Assembly: GCF_003992115.1 (NCBI RefSeq)
Contig: NZ_RQUX01000005.1
Coordinates: 62,001-126,000, forward strand
DNA: 64,000 bases
Direction of reading: 5' to 3'
Origin: Veillonella ratti
GTDB taxonomy: Bacteria > Bacillota > Negativicutes > Veillonellales > Veillonellaceae
The translations under genes were made by a program, and so were the position numbers. The notes below the pieces were generated by a model. That model was not told the origin of the DNA. It saw nothing but the letters and a program-made list of their open reading frames with translations, and did no database searches. Of this stretch, positions 17,201-25,470 are shown in pieces; position 1 is the stretch's first letter; every line of letters starts with the position of its first letter.

Positions 17201-17955
17201 AATACGATTCAGCCCTTGCCTTTGAACGGGCCGGTGGTGAAGCGGACATCGTTATTATCCGCAACCGCACCGTAGCGGAATTGGAAGAATCCATTCAGGA
17301 AATGAAACGCAAATTGGACGAAGCTCAAATCGTCTTCTTCCCGGGCGGTTTCAGTGCCGGTGACGAACCGGACGGTTCCGGTAAGTTCATGGCTACCTTG
17401 TTCCGCAATCCGTATTTAAGCGAATCCTTACATAACTTATTAAACAACCGTGACGGCTTAGCCCTCGGTATCTGTAACGGCTTCCAAGCGTTGATTAAGT
17501 TAGGCCTCTTGCCATACGGTGAAATCGCCCCTATGACGGCAGACAGCCCTACCTTGACGTACAACACCATTGGCCGTCACATTTCCGGTATGGTTCGCAC
17601 CAAAGTAATTTCCACGAAATCACCTTGGATGAGCCTCACTAAAGCCGGCGAAATCTACACGATTCCGATTTCTCACGGCGAAGGTCGCTTCATTGCTTCC
17701 CCGGCTCAAGTGGTTGAATTTAACCGCAAAGGCCAGATTGCTACCCAGTATGTAGATTTGGACGGCATTGCTTCTTACGACGCTCGTTACAATCCGAACC
17801 AATCCGTTGCCGCCATCGAAGGTCTCTTCAGTCCTGACGGCCGTGTCTTCGGCAAAATGGGCCACATCGAACGTACGGGCCACGGCATTTCCAAAAACGT
17901 ACCGGGCAAACAGGGTATGCCTGTATTCGCTTCCGGCGTAGCGTACTTCAAATAA
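14218..17955 (+). CDS. purL: phosphoribosylformylglycinamidine synthase, single-chain PurL with PurQ domain
   Basis: This enzyme converts FGAR to FGAM with glutamine and ATP. At 1245 residues it is the fused single-chain type found in clostridia, so no separate purS or purQ is needed. Order: a PurS-like N-terminal region; an FGAR-binding linker (LDTYWSDHCRHTTF near residue 220); two AIRS-type ATP domains with NETHNHPTEIEPYGGAATC near 322 and GAGGVSVAIGELTDG; and, from about residue 985, a class I glutaminase domain with FPGTNCEYD, nucleophile Cys1086 in LGICNGFQ and the His in ISHGEGRF. It is unlinked to the purE operon, lying 3 kb from it on the opposite strand. AGAGGAGG precedes the ATG. 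Confidence 0.97.
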   Translation: MSIHRIFVRKREGFAHEATSMYQTIRTELNIPVKAVTIYERYDIEGVSDEDLANAKQLIFSEPPVDELFDTLPQTENTHIIATEYVPGQYDQRADSAEQCLAMLTLKSGATVRTARVFALEGDLSADDLARIKHYYINPVDSREASLELPTSLALDVQPPKPVESLENFITADETALKALRQDLGLAMSDADLALIQDYFANTEKRNPTITEIRVLDTYWSDHCRHTTFMTELTDITIDDTPATAPIRAALDEYMAGRGVLYTSRKKARTLMDMATLAVKELRAQGGLKEIDESEEINACTIVVPVDVNGKTEEWLLLFKNETHNHPTEIEPYGGAATCLGGCIRDPLSGRAYVYQAMRVTGSGNPLTPLDETLEGKLPQVQITTGAARGYSSYGNQIGLATGEVREYYHPGYVAKRMEIGAVIGAAPRTNVRREEPVPGDIVVLLGGQTGRDGCGGATGSSKEHDLSSLASCGAEVQKGNPLTERKIQRLFRRPEVTTLIKRCNDFGAGGVSVAIGELTDGLLINLDTVPKKYEGLDGTELAISESQERMACVIAKKDWDAFQKYCDEENLEATIVADVTDSNRLTMTWQGVNIVDISRDFLNTNGAEQHQKAHVASPVAGYYNTPAVTDLKAHWLDTMKDLAVTSQQGLGERFDSTIGAGTVLMPFSGLYQKTPVQGMAAKLPVLHAETTTASLMTHGFDPFLSEWSPFHGAQQAILLAVAKIVALGGDRSTAYLTLQEYFERLNQDETAWGKPVAALLGAYKAQKELGIGAIGGKDSMSGTFMDLTVPPTLVAFAVTTAHVDNILTPHFKEAGHKVLHVDFPRKADDTPDFDVFKAQADRITKEARDGKVAAAYVVEAGGIAAAITKMALGDRIGVELNDDVKDMLFAPHSGSWIIETDETTAAAWAKEEYVTVLGTLTKEPAIKVAGTELALADLEAAYESTLAPIFPLTAKSGQGEAVAYIHDQKAKPRQAPAIAKPRVVIPVFPGTNCEYDSALAFERAGGEADIVIIRNRTVAELEESIQEMKRKLDEAQIVFFPGGFSAGDEPDGSGKFMATLFRNPYLSESLHNLLNNRDGLALGICNGFQALIKLGLLPYGEIAPMTADSPTLTYNTIGRHISGMVRTKVISTKSPWMSLTKAGEIYTIPISHGEGRFIASPAQVVEFNRKGQIATQYVDLDGIASYDARYNPNQSVAAIEGLFSPDGRVFGKMGHIERTGHGISKNVPGKQGMPVFASGVAYFK

Positions 17956-17992
17956 TGCTCATATTTACGACTGATGTAGCTGATTGATCTAG

Positions 17993-18026
17993 TTAGCCGG
18001 TTTAACTGACCGGTTTAACCGGCTAA
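17993..18026 (+). terminator. Stem-loop after purL
   Basis: TTAGCCGGTT pairs perfectly with AACCGGCTAA around a 14-base loop, about 37 bases after the purL stop codon. The following T-tract is weak, so it may act together with the next hairpin. Confidence 0.55.
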
Positions 18027-18086
18027 TTTATTAGTTTTACAAATCAGCTGTTTCACATCACCTATTATTTCAAAAAATGCATACAA

Positions 18087-18125
18087 AAAGAAAAAAACGG
18101 CATGACAAATGTCGTTTTTTTCTTC
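18087..18125. terminator. Rho-independent terminator between purL and fprA
   Basis: GAAAAAAACGGCA pairs with TGTCGTTTTTTTC around a short loop, ending in seven T residues. The A-run on the other side makes it usable in both directions. Confidence 0.75.
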
Positions 18126-18230
18126 AGTATAAGTTGCATATCTACCTGATTCCTTGTATCATAAAAGATGGTGAATAAGTTTAGAGACATAACCAGCTCT
18201 TGTTATTCTTAAGTGAAAGGATGTAAGCAC

Positions 18231-19469
18231 ATGCAATGCGCACAGAAATTAACAGATAATATCTATTGGATAGGCAGCAACGACTGGGATACGGAACGCT
18301 TTGAAAATTTGTTTCCCATTCCGTTGGGCGTAAGCTATAACTCATATTTTATCGATGATGAAAAAACTTGTATCGTAGACTCCGTTGATGACAGCATTCG
18401 TCAGGAATTTTTTGACAATGTGGAATTTTTATTACGTGGTCGCGAGCTCGATTATGTAGTTGTTAACCATATGGAACCGGATCACTGCTCCACCTTGGTT
18501 GAGCTCATTGAACGTTATCCGAATGTTAAACTCGTAGGTAACCGCACTACATTCCGCTTGTTTGAACAATTCTACGGCCGTCCACACCCTGAAAACTATT
18601 ATGAAGTTAAAGAAGGCGACAGCATTTGCTTAGGTAAACACACCTTACATTCCTATACCATGCCGATGGTTCACTGGCCTGAAGTAACTTGTACGTTTGA
18701 ATCCAGCAACGGCATCCTCTTCTCCGCCGATGCGTTCGGTACCTTCGGTACCATCAACGGCAACATCTTCGCCGATCAGCTCGACTTTGAACGCGTGTAT
18801 GAAGATGAAGCACGTCGTTACTACACCAATATCGTTGGTAAATACGGTGTTCAGGTACAAAACGCGATTAAAAAAGTTCTTCCTTTAGGCATCAAAATGA
18901 TTGCTCCGCTTCACGGTCCAATCTGGCGTACACCGGAAAGCATTAAGTACATGGTTGAAAAATACATGCACTGGAGCACTTACTCCGCCGAAAAGAAAGG
19001 CGTAGTTATCGCTTTCGGATCCATGTACGGCAACACTGCCGAAATGGCACAGCAATTAGCGCGCTTGTTATCCTTCCGCGGCATTACGGATATTAAAATC
19101 TACGACGTATCAAAGACCAATCCGTCTTATATCATTGCGGATGCTTGGAAATATAGCCATCTTGTTTGTATGGCCCCTACTTATAACTTAGCCTTATATC
19201 TTACCATGGAAAACCTTTTATATGAATTGAAAGCGCTCAACTTCCATAACCATAAGGTGTCCATTGTAGGCAACCATTCTTGGGCTTCCGCCGCTATGAA
19301 ACGCATGGTGGAATACTTCACCAATGAAATTAAGGACATGGAAATTGTAGGTACCCCACTCGATATTCGCGGTGCTTTACATCAAAACCAATTAAAATTA
19401 TTTGCAAAATTGGCGGATGATATCGTAGCTTCCATCAACGAAACAGAAATCAAAACGTTCAGCTTATAA
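18231..19469 (+). CDS. fprA: FprA-family A-type flavoprotein (flavodiiron protein)
   Basis: Flavodiiron proteins reduce O2 to water or NO to N2O in the cytoplasm of anaerobes. The 412-residue protein has a metallo-beta-lactamase-like diiron domain with H80-x-E82-x-D84-H85 (NHMEPDHC), then MVHWPEV, FSADAFG and IAPLHGPIWR as further ligand sites. Its C-terminal flavodoxin domain starts at about residue 260 with FGSMYGNTAEMAQQL. It lacks a rubredoxin extension, so it is class A. I placed the start at the ATG 9 bases after GAAAGGA; an upstream in-frame GTG overlaps that site. It is probably part of the oxygen or NO defence. Confidence 0.94.
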   Translation: MQCAQKLTDNIYWIGSNDWDTERFENLFPIPLGVSYNSYFIDDEKTCIVDSVDDSIRQEFFDNVEFLLRGRELDYVVVNHMEPDHCSTLVELIERYPNVKLVGNRTTFRLFEQFYGRPHPENYYEVKEGDSICLGKHTLHSYTMPMVHWPEVTCTFESSNGILFSADAFGTFGTINGNIFADQLDFERVYEDEARRYYTNIVGKYGVQVQNAIKKVLPLGIKMIAPLHGPIWRTPESIKYMVEKYMHWSTYSAEKKGVVIAFGSMYGNTAEMAQQLARLLSFRGITDIKIYDVSKTNPSYIIADAWKYSHLVCMAPTYNLALYLTMENLLYELKALNFHNHKVSIVGNHSWASAAMKRMVEYFTNEIKDMEIVGTPLDIRGALHQNQLKLFAKLADDIVASINETEIKTFSL

Positions 19470-19505
19470 TAAACATATAATTCAATAAGCCTTAGCGCTT
19501 ATAAC

Positions 19506-19540
19506 AAAAGGACAGGTTCACGACGAACCTGTCCTTTTTA
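19506..19540. terminator. Bidirectional terminator between fprA and the FMN reductase gene
   Basis: The perfect 14-bp stem AAAAGGACAGGTTC / GAACCTGTCCTTTT has a 5-base loop and lies between two convergent genes. Confidence 0.88.
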
Positions 19541-19566
19541 GTTTTCTTATTTAATTATACTGCATA

Positions 19567-20016
19567 TCATAAGGAAGCAGCTAATGTTACTGCCTCTTTA
19601 GCATTCTTGGCCATGCCCATATAGGTCAGGCCGTATAATTTGGCAAAGCGTTTCATTGTATATTCGCCCGCTTCAATCATCCATTTTTCCGGAGCCGCCC
19701 CTTGGAATATGAAGTAAAGCTTTTTCCCTGATAAAGATCCTTGCTCAACTTTCCCGTAAAAGCGGTCCAATAAATTTCGTACCGAGCCACAGATATTATG
19801 CCAATATACAGGGGAACCTATGACAATCACATCGGCTGATTCAATATGTTCAAGAACATCATCCAACCGGTCACCCGGCAAATCCTGCCCATAAACATTA
19901 ATTCTATAGTCGATAAGGTTCAGTGTCTCATAGGACTCATTTTTAAGTAATTCAGTAGCCAATCGGGCCGTATTTCCTTCTTTATTCGGACTTCCATTAA
20001 TAAATAAAATATTCAT
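19567..20016 (-). CDS. NAD(P)H-dependent FMN reductase / flavodoxin-like oxidoreductase
   Basis: A 149-residue flavodoxin-fold protein. The FMN phosphate loop is INGSPNKEGNTARLA at residues 6-20; VIVIGSPVYWHNICGSVRNLLDRF near residue 70 is the second flavin loop typical of NADPH-dependent FMN reductases and iron-sulfur flavoproteins. There are no extra cysteines for an iron-sulfur cluster. It is single-domain, cytoplasmic and monocistronic, converging on fprA. The electron acceptor cannot be told from sequence. Confidence 0.85.
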   Translation of the reverse strand: MNILFINGSPNKEGNTARLATELLKNESYETLNLIDYRINVYGQDLPGDRLDDVLEHIESADVIVIGSPVYWHNICGSVRNLLDRFYGKVEQGSLSGKKLYFIFQGAAPEKWMIEAGEYTMKRFAKLYGLTYMGMAKNAKEAVTLAASL

Positions 20017-20192
20017 AATATGTTCCTTTCTGACAGCTAAGAACTGTCGTCAATTCTATGGTCTCGAGTACCTTCAATTCTTTTTTCCATAGCTATATTG
20101 TAGACCCAACGGTTATAAAATAACATTGCTAATTATGCAGAGTACTCTAACTTTAACACATACTGAAATCACAATAAAAAATTATATGCTAA

Positions 20193-20221
20193 AAACAGGG
20201 CTCCTTTAGGGAGCCCTGTTT
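20193..20221 (-). terminator. Hairpin terminator downstream of the phnA-like gene
   Basis: AAACAGGGCTCC pairs with GGAGCCCTGTTT. On the minus strand it ends in a run of five T residues, so it probably backs up the next terminator. Confidence 0.75.
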
Positions 20222-20263
20222 GAATGAAGTGTTAAATCTGCATCTAACCATTATTGCTGAAAC

Positions 20264-20318
20264 AAAAGGGACCATAATAGCATTGAGTTTTTAACTCATA
20301 TTTCTATTATGATCCCTT
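20264..20318 (-). terminator. Long hairpin terminator after the phnA-like gene
   Basis: GGGATCATAATAG pairs with CTATTATGGTCCC (one wobble) and encloses an inner TGAGTT/AACTCA hairpin; TTTTGTTT follows on the minus strand. With the previous hairpin it fills most of the 339-base gap between the two minus-strand genes; the remainder is AT-rich upstream sequence of the FMN reductase gene. Confidence 0.75.
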
Positions 20319-20355
20319 CTTAGCTTACTAATATGGATTTATAAATTATTCGTTC

Positions 20356-20691
20356 TTACAGCTTTTTCACGAACTCCGACTTCAAAGCCATGGCACCGAA
20401 GCCGTCGATTTTGCAATCAATATTATGATCACCTTCAACGAGGCGAATATTCTTAACGCGAGTCCCCTGTTTTAACACGGAGGCCCCTTTTACTTTCAAA
20501 TCCTTAATAATAGTTACGGAATCGCCGTCTTGCAAGAGATTGCCGTTCGCATCACGCACAACTAAACCACCTTCGGCGGTTTCAGCATCGGCGGCCGACC
20601 ATTCGTGGGCACACATAGGACATACATAAAGATGGCCATCCTCATAGGTATACGATTCGCCGCATTTTGGGCAATTAGGTAATTCACTCAT
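20356..20691 (-). CDS. PhnA/YjdM-family zinc-ribbon protein
   Basis: A 111-residue protein of the PhnA (YjdM) family. The N terminus is a zinc ribbon with [21 protein letters not shown] at residues 7-27 (two CxxC pairs), followed by a compact beta domain ([25 protein letters not shown]) and ending EFVKKL. Despite the name, the family is not the phosphonatase itself and its function is unsettled. The nitroreductase gene lies 40 bases upstream on the same strand and may be cotranscribed. Confidence 0.9.
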   Translation of the reverse strand: MSELPNCPKCGESYTYEDGHLYVCPMCAHEWSAADAETAEGGLVVRDANGNLLQDGDSVTIIKDLKVKGASVLKQGTRVKNIRLVEGDHNIDCKIDGFGAMALKSEFVKKL

Positions 20692-20731
20692 TGATAGTCT
20701 CCTTTACATTACAAAATATAACTATATACTC

Positions 20732-21364
20732 TTAATCCACAATTTCCGCCACGGATTTACGCGGTCTGGCAAATGGATGCTCAGCCGGCACGCCAATCGT
20801 TACAACCGCTGCAATTTCATGACTTAAATTAAGCCATGCTTTCGCTTCTTCCTGAATAAAATAAATATCATTAATCCACAAAGAGCCTAAACCGTATTCG
20901 GTCGCCATTAAGAGAATTGTATTGATAAACGCCCCTAAGGCTTGTAAATCACTTTTAGCCCAGATGCGTTCATAATCGATATCATCGTCAAACGGATTAT
21001 ACACGATAAGTACGGCTCCCGCTGTTTTCATGGCATGCAGACTGATTTCTAAACTGCCGAAGCGTTGCCCCGCTTCTTTGAGCCGTTGTAAACAAGCATA
21101 GCCCATTTCAACAAAAGCCTCCTTTGAAGCCCCATCCAATATGCGTACGCGCCAGGCCTGACGATTCTTAGGTGACGGCGACATTTTAGCCATGTCAATC
21201 ATATGCTCAATATGAGCTCGCGGTACAGGAACTGCTTCATAACGGCGAATACTGCGCCGTGCCCCGATAGCTGCTTCGAGAGTCATCAAATGAGGCGCTT
21301 TTACCGAATCAGCCGAATTAGCCAAATTCACCTCACCAATTCGCGCCTGTCCATTTCCACTCAT
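20732..21364 (-). CDS. nitroreductase-family FMN oxidoreductase
   Basis: A 210-residue FMN-dependent NAD(P)H oxidoreductase of the nitroreductase superfamily. IGARRSIRRYEAVPV at about residue 33 is the FMN phosphate-binding start of the fold; MSPSPKNRQAWRVRIL is the typical SxxNxQPW-like segment, and YGLGSLWINDIY is the C-terminal FMN-contacting part. The first 25 residues are an unconserved leader. There is no transmembrane segment. The physiological substrate is unknown. Confidence 0.9.
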   Translation of the reverse strand: MSGNGQARIGEVNLANSADSVKAPHLMTLEAAIGARRSIRRYEAVPVPRAHIEHMIDMAKMSPSPKNRQAWRVRILDGASKEAFVEMGYACLQRLKEAGQRFGSLEISLHAMKTAGAVLIVYNPFDDDIDYERIWAKSDLQALGAFINTILLMATEYGLGSLWINDIYFIQEEAKAWLNLSHEIAAVVTIGVPAEHPFARPRKSVAEIVD

Positions 21365-21622
21365 AATGACGTCAACCCTTCCTCTTCAAATTCACTACAT
21401 AGCATTTACTACTATATTATATCAAAAATACGTACATAAGCCTAATTTTATAGATTTACACATATTTTAAAACAATAAAAAACCTTAATCGTCGCTTTAC
21501 ACAGCTTTAGAAAAATAATCCTGTATTTAAAATTAATTAAGCTACACTATATGGTTACATTTTGTCCCGCCATCAATCAAATGGTCCCTTTTTTTGTATT
21601 TTTAGAGTAGGCAAATACGATT

Positions 21623-21689
21623 ATTTAGTATATACTAAATTAAGACTTTTACTATCTGTTAAATTAACGAAATTTAGTGTATACTAGAG
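21623..21689 (+). promoter_or_regulatory. Paired palindromic operators over the rbs promoter
   Basis: ATTTAGTATATACTAAAT (21623-21640) is a perfect 18-bp palindrome. A near copy, ATTTAGTGTATACTAGAG, lies at 21672-21689, 49 bases on. Each contains a TATACT -10-like hexamer (21631-21636 and 21680-21685), so a repressor bound there would cover the promoter. AAGGAGG and the rbsK ATG follow. The regulator gene is not in the window. The remainder of the 355-base gap is AT-rich and shows nothing else clear. Confidence 0.65.
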
Positions 21690-21719
21690 AAATCGTTATT
21701 AAATACTAAGGAGGCTACA

Positions 21720-22610
21720 ATGAATAACATCGTAGTTATCGGCAGTTGCAACATGGACATTACCGTCATGGCCGATAAACGTCCCGCAGCCGGTGAAACG
21801 ATTATGGGCTCGGGGCTTAATATTTCGCCGGGCGGCAAAGGGGCTAACCAAGCGGTAGCGGCCGCCAAGTTGGGGGCTCAGGTTACCATGGTCGGATGCA
21901 TCGGTGATGATGCTTATGGCCGCATGGTCTTGGACAATCTCCATAAATATAACATCAATACTGATTACCTCACCGTAATCGAAGGTGAAAACAGCGGTAC
22001 CGCGCACATTACCTTAGCGGAAGGCGATAACAGCATTATCGTTATTGCCGGCGCCAATGCTAAAGTCGACAAAAACGTTGTAGACAACGCGTGGGACGCT
22101 ATCCAAAAAGCAGATTTAGTGCTCGTTCAAAACGAAATCCCTTTATCGACAATTGGCTATATTACGGAAAAATGCTCTAAAAACGGCATTAAAGTCCTCT
22201 TAAACCCCGCTCCGGCCGCCGATTTAGATTCGGCTTGGCTTGAAGCAGCCACATATATTACACCTAATGAACACGAATTGGCTGCACTATATCCGGATCA
22301 AGCAACAGAAGGCACCATGCTTGCCAATGAAGGAAAAATTATCGTAACTCTCGGTAAACAAGGCGTGGCCTATGCCAAAGACGGTAAGGTTCACACCGTT
22401 CCCGGTTTTACCGTAACGCCCGTAGATACAACCGGCGCCGGCGACACCTTCAACGGGGCCTTCGCCACAGCCATCGCCAATAATAAAACCATGGATGAAG
22501 CGCTTCAATACGGCAATGCAGCCGCCGCTCTTTCCATTTTAAAATTAGGTGCTCAGGAAGGTATGCCTACGGCTGATGAAGTGGCCGCCTTCTTAGCCAA
22601 AAGGAGTTAA
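21720..22610 (+). CDS. rbsK: ribokinase RbsK
   Basis: RbsK phosphorylates ribose to ribose-5-phosphate in the cytoplasm. The 296-residue PfkB-family protein shows GSCNMDITVMADKRPAAGET, the family signature GGKGANQAVAAAKLG near residue 38, and the anion-hole DTTGAGDTFNGAFA motif near 238 with the catalytic aspartate. It is the first gene of the rbsK-D-A-C-B operon and is followed by rbsD after 2 bases. AAGGAGG precedes the ATG. Ribose-5-phosphate feeds PRPP and so the purine genes nearby, although no direct regulatory link is seen. Confidence 0.96.
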   Translation: MNNIVVIGSCNMDITVMADKRPAAGETIMGSGLNISPGGKGANQAVAAAKLGAQVTMVGCIGDDAYGRMVLDNLHKYNINTDYLTVIEGENSGTAHITLAEGDNSIIVIAGANAKVDKNVVDNAWDAIQKADLVLVQNEIPLSTIGYITEKCSKNGIKVLLNPAPAADLDSAWLEAATYITPNEHELAALYPDQATEGTMLANEGKIIVTLGKQGVAYAKDGKVHTVPGFTVTPVDTTGAGDTFNGAFATAIANNKTMDEALQYGNAAAALSILKLGAQEGMPTADEVAAFLAKRS

Positions 22611-22612
22611 TC

Positions 22613-23026
22613 ATGCAAAAAGGTGGAATCTTAAACAGTCACATTGCTAAAGTATTAGCCGATCTAGGTCATACCGATACAATTTGCATCGGCGATTGCG
22701 GTTTGCCCGTACCGGCCGGCGTGCAGAAAATTGACTTAGCCCTCACCTTCGGAACACCAAGTTTTGAAGCCGTAGTGCGTGTCTTGAAAGCCAATATGCA
22801 GGCCGAATCGATTCATATTGCCTCCCCTATGGAAGAAATGAATCCCCATAACTATGCCGTTCTTCAGGAATTATATCCGCAAGATCGCTACGAATGGGTC
22901 AGAACCGACCACGAAGCCTTTAAAGAAGCAACGAAACAGTGTAAATGCATTATTCGCACCGGTGAAACCACACCGTATGCCAATGTAATCTTACAGGCGG
23001 ATTGCATTTTTAACGACGAAAAATAA
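22613..23026 (+). CDS. rbsD: D-ribose pyranase RbsD
   Basis: RbsD interconverts beta-pyran and beta-furan forms of ribose so that ribokinase can use the sugar. The 137-residue protein has MQKGGILNSHIAKVLADLGHTD with the catalytic histidine at residue 20, IGDCGLPVP, VPAGVQKIDLALTFG, and the C-terminal RTGETTPYANVILQADC signature. It starts 2 bases after rbsK and is 17 bases before rbsA. Confidence 0.96.
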   Translation: MQKGGILNSHIAKVLADLGHTDTICIGDCGLPVPAGVQKIDLALTFGTPSFEAVVRVLKANMQAESIHIASPMEEMNPHNYAVLQELYPQDRYEWVRTDHEAFKEATKQCKCIIRTGETTPYANVILQADCIFNDEK

Positions 23027-23043
23027 ACGATTAGGAGTTTTCA

Positions 23044-24525
23044 ATGGAAATCAAAATGACAGGGATTGCCAAAGCCTTTGGAACCAACCAAGTTCTCAAA
23101 GACGTGGCCATCACCCTAAAAGCCGGTGAAGTTCACGCCCTCATGGGGGAAAACGGGGCGGGTAAATCTACCTTGATGAACATTCTTACAGGCTTACATA
23201 AAGCGGATGCCGGTGTTATTACGGTCGATGGCGTCGCCACGATCTTCGCCAATCCGCGTGAAGCAGAGAAAAACGGGATTGCCTTTATCCATCAAGAATT
23301 AAACATTTGGCCTAATCTAAGCCTCTTGGAAAATCTGTATCTCATGCAACCGAAACGCAATGGTCTCGGCATGCTCGATAAAAAATCCATGCTCGCTGAA
23401 GCACAGGCCAAATGCAAGGAATTAAATATTGAATTACCGCTCACGAAAGAAGCGGGACAATGCTCAGTCGGTCAACAGCAGATGGCGGAAATTTTGCGTG
23501 TACTCATGCTCGATGCGAAGGTCGTTATTATGGACGAACCATCCGCTGCACTCACCGAACGCGAAACGGAAACCTTGTTCCGCATGATGCGCCAATTAAA
23601 AGCCCAAGGCGTAGCCATTGTGTACATCTCCCACCGCATGGAAGAAGTGTTCAGTGAATGTGATGTTATTACCGTTATGCGCGATGGCCACACCATCAGC
23701 ACCAAGCCTGTTCAAGAAACATCGGTTGATGAAGTGGTTCGTCACATGGTAGGTCGTTCCATCGATGAATTTTATCCCGATAGAACCACGGCACCGGGAG
23801 ACGTGGTTCTCACCGTTAACGGCTTAAAACCGAAAGATTTCAACAGCACCATTTCCTTTGATTTACGTAAAGGCGAAATATTGGGCGTAGCCGGCCTCAT
23901 GGGGGCCGGGCGCACGGAAATCATGCGCGCCATCTTCGGCATCGACAAACATGATGGTGGTGAAATTACCTTGAACGGCGAACATCTCCATTTCAAAAAA
24001 CCGGAAGATGCGATTAAAGCCGGGATTGCCTTCATCACGGAAGACCGCAAAGGAGAAGGCCTGATTCTTGATTTTTCCATCGGCAAAAATATTACCTTGC
24101 CTAATCTTGGCCAAGTATGTCCAAATCATGTGCTCAACAGCAATAAATTGGTGGATTTTGCGGACAACTTATCCAAACGCTTAGGCGTCAAAACTCAATC
24201 GGTTCACTTACCGGCCTCCTCGTTATCCGGTGGTAATCAGCAAAAAGTAGTCATCGCCAAATGGATTGGTCTATCCCCTTCCATCATCATCATGGACGAA
24301 CCGACTCGCGGTATCGACATTGGTGCCAAACGCGATATTTACGATTTAATGAATGAATTAACGAGCCAAGGGGTTTCCATTATTATGGTCTCCTCGGAAC
24401 TCCCTGAAGTATTGGGGATGAGTGATCGGGTCATGGTTATTCACGAAGGAGCCGTTGCAGGTATACTAAACCACAACGACGCCACACCGGAAGCCATCAT
24501 GAACCTAGCAACAGGAGGACAATAA
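23044..24525 (+). CDS. rbsA: ribose ABC transporter ATP-binding protein RbsA
   Basis: RbsA is the double ATPase subunit of the ribose importer. The 493 residues form two tandem ABC domains. The first has Walker A GENGAGKST near residue 37, a signature-like SVGQQQMAE and Walker B VVIMDEPSAAL. The second, from about residue 255, has the degenerate Walker A GLMGAGRTE usual for this subfamily, then SSLSGGNQQKVVIAKW and IIIMDEPTRGID. The stop codon overlaps the rbsC start by one base (TAATG), as expected for coupled translation. Confidence 0.96.
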   Translation: MEIKMTGIAKAFGTNQVLKDVAITLKAGEVHALMGENGAGKSTLMNILTGLHKADAGVITVDGVATIFANPREAEKNGIAFIHQELNIWPNLSLLENLYLMQPKRNGLGMLDKKSMLAEAQAKCKELNIELPLTKEAGQCSVGQQQMAEILRVLMLDAKVVIMDEPSAALTERETETLFRMMRQLKAQGVAIVYISHRMEEVFSECDVITVMRDGHTISTKPVQETSVDEVVRHMVGRSIDEFYPDRTTAPGDVVLTVNGLKPKDFNSTISFDLRKGEILGVAGLMGAGRTEIMRAIFGIDKHDGGEITLNGEHLHFKKPEDAIKAGIAFITEDRKGEGLILDFSIGKNITLPNLGQVCPNHVLNSNKLVDFADNLSKRLGVKTQSVHLPASSLSGGNQQKVVIAKWIGLSPSIIIMDEPTRGIDIGAKRDIYDLMNELTSQGVSIIMVSSELPEVLGMSDRVMVIHEGAVAGILNHNDATPEAIMNLATGGQ

Positions 24526-25460
24526 TGAACCAGAATATTACGGAAACACTCAAAAAATTAGGCCCGCTCATCGGCCTGATTGCCTTATTTATTATCATCG
24601 CATTTCTTAACGACAGTTTCTTGGAATTCTCCAACTTGCGCAACTTATTGCGCCAAGTTTCCATTAACGCCATCATCGCCTTCGGTATGACCTTCGTTAT
24701 TTTGACGAGCGGTATCGACTTATCCGTAGGCTCCATTCTTGCCTTATCCAGTGCCATCATGGCCAACTTCATTGTTGGCGGCATGAATCCGGAAGTGGCA
24801 ATTCTCGCCTCCGCCGGCGTGGGCATTATCCTCGGCGGTATCAACGGTATTGTCATTGCCTACGGCAAAGTGGCACCATTTATCGCCACCTTGGCTACCA
24901 TGACCATTTATCGCGGGGCCACCTTAGTATTTACAGACGGCAACCCTATCAGCGGTTTGACCAGTGATCCTTTGTTCCACGGTTTTGGCCAAGGCGACAT
25001 TGCAGGCCTGCCCGTACCGGCCATTACCATGTTTGTATCCTTCCTTATTTTATGGTTTGTTTTGCAAAAAACATCCCTTGGCCGTCAGACCTATGCTATC
25101 GGCGGCAGTGAAAAGGTAAGTTATATCGCGGGTATTAAAATTAACCGCGTTAAAATCTTTGCTTATGCCTTAACCGGTATGCTCAGTGCCATTGCGGGCG
25201 CCATCATTACATCCCGCCTCAATTCAGCGCAGCCGACAGCCGGTATGGGCTATGAACTTGACGCCATCGCCGCTGTAGTATTGGGCGGTACCAGTCTTGC
25301 CGGCGGTCGTGGTCACATCGTAGGTACCTTAATCGGTGCCCTCATCATCGGCACCCTCAACAATGGTTTAAATATTCTCGACGTTTCCAGTTTCTATCAA
25401 CAAATCGTCAAAGGTATTGTAATTCTACTTGCAGTCCTCGGGGACCGCAAAAAAGCGTAG
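24525..25460 (+). CDS. rbsC: ribose ABC transporter permease RbsC
   Basis: RbsC is the membrane channel of the ribose importer. The 311-residue protein has about eight to ten hydrophobic helices and the BPD_transp_2 signature regions: AFGMTFVILTSGIDLSVGS near residue 65 and LDAIAAVVLGGTSLAGGRG near 245. It ends with basic GDRKKA, marking a cytoplasmic C terminus. The start overlaps the end of rbsA, and rbsB begins 10 bases later. Confidence 0.96.
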   Translation: MNQNITETLKKLGPLIGLIALFIIIAFLNDSFLEFSNLRNLLRQVSINAIIAFGMTFVILTSGIDLSVGSILALSSAIMANFIVGGMNPEVAILASAGVGIILGGINGIVIAYGKVAPFIATLATMTIYRGATLVFTDGNPISGLTSDPLFHGFGQGDIAGLPVPAITMFVSFLILWFVLQKTSLGRQTYAIGGSEKVSYIAGIKINRVKIFAYALTGMLSAIAGAIITSRLNSAQPTAGMGYELDAIAAVVLGGTSLAGGRGHIVGTLIGALIIGTLNNGLNILDVSSFYQQIVKGIVILLAVLGDRKKA

Positions 25461-25470
25461 GAGGTTAGGA

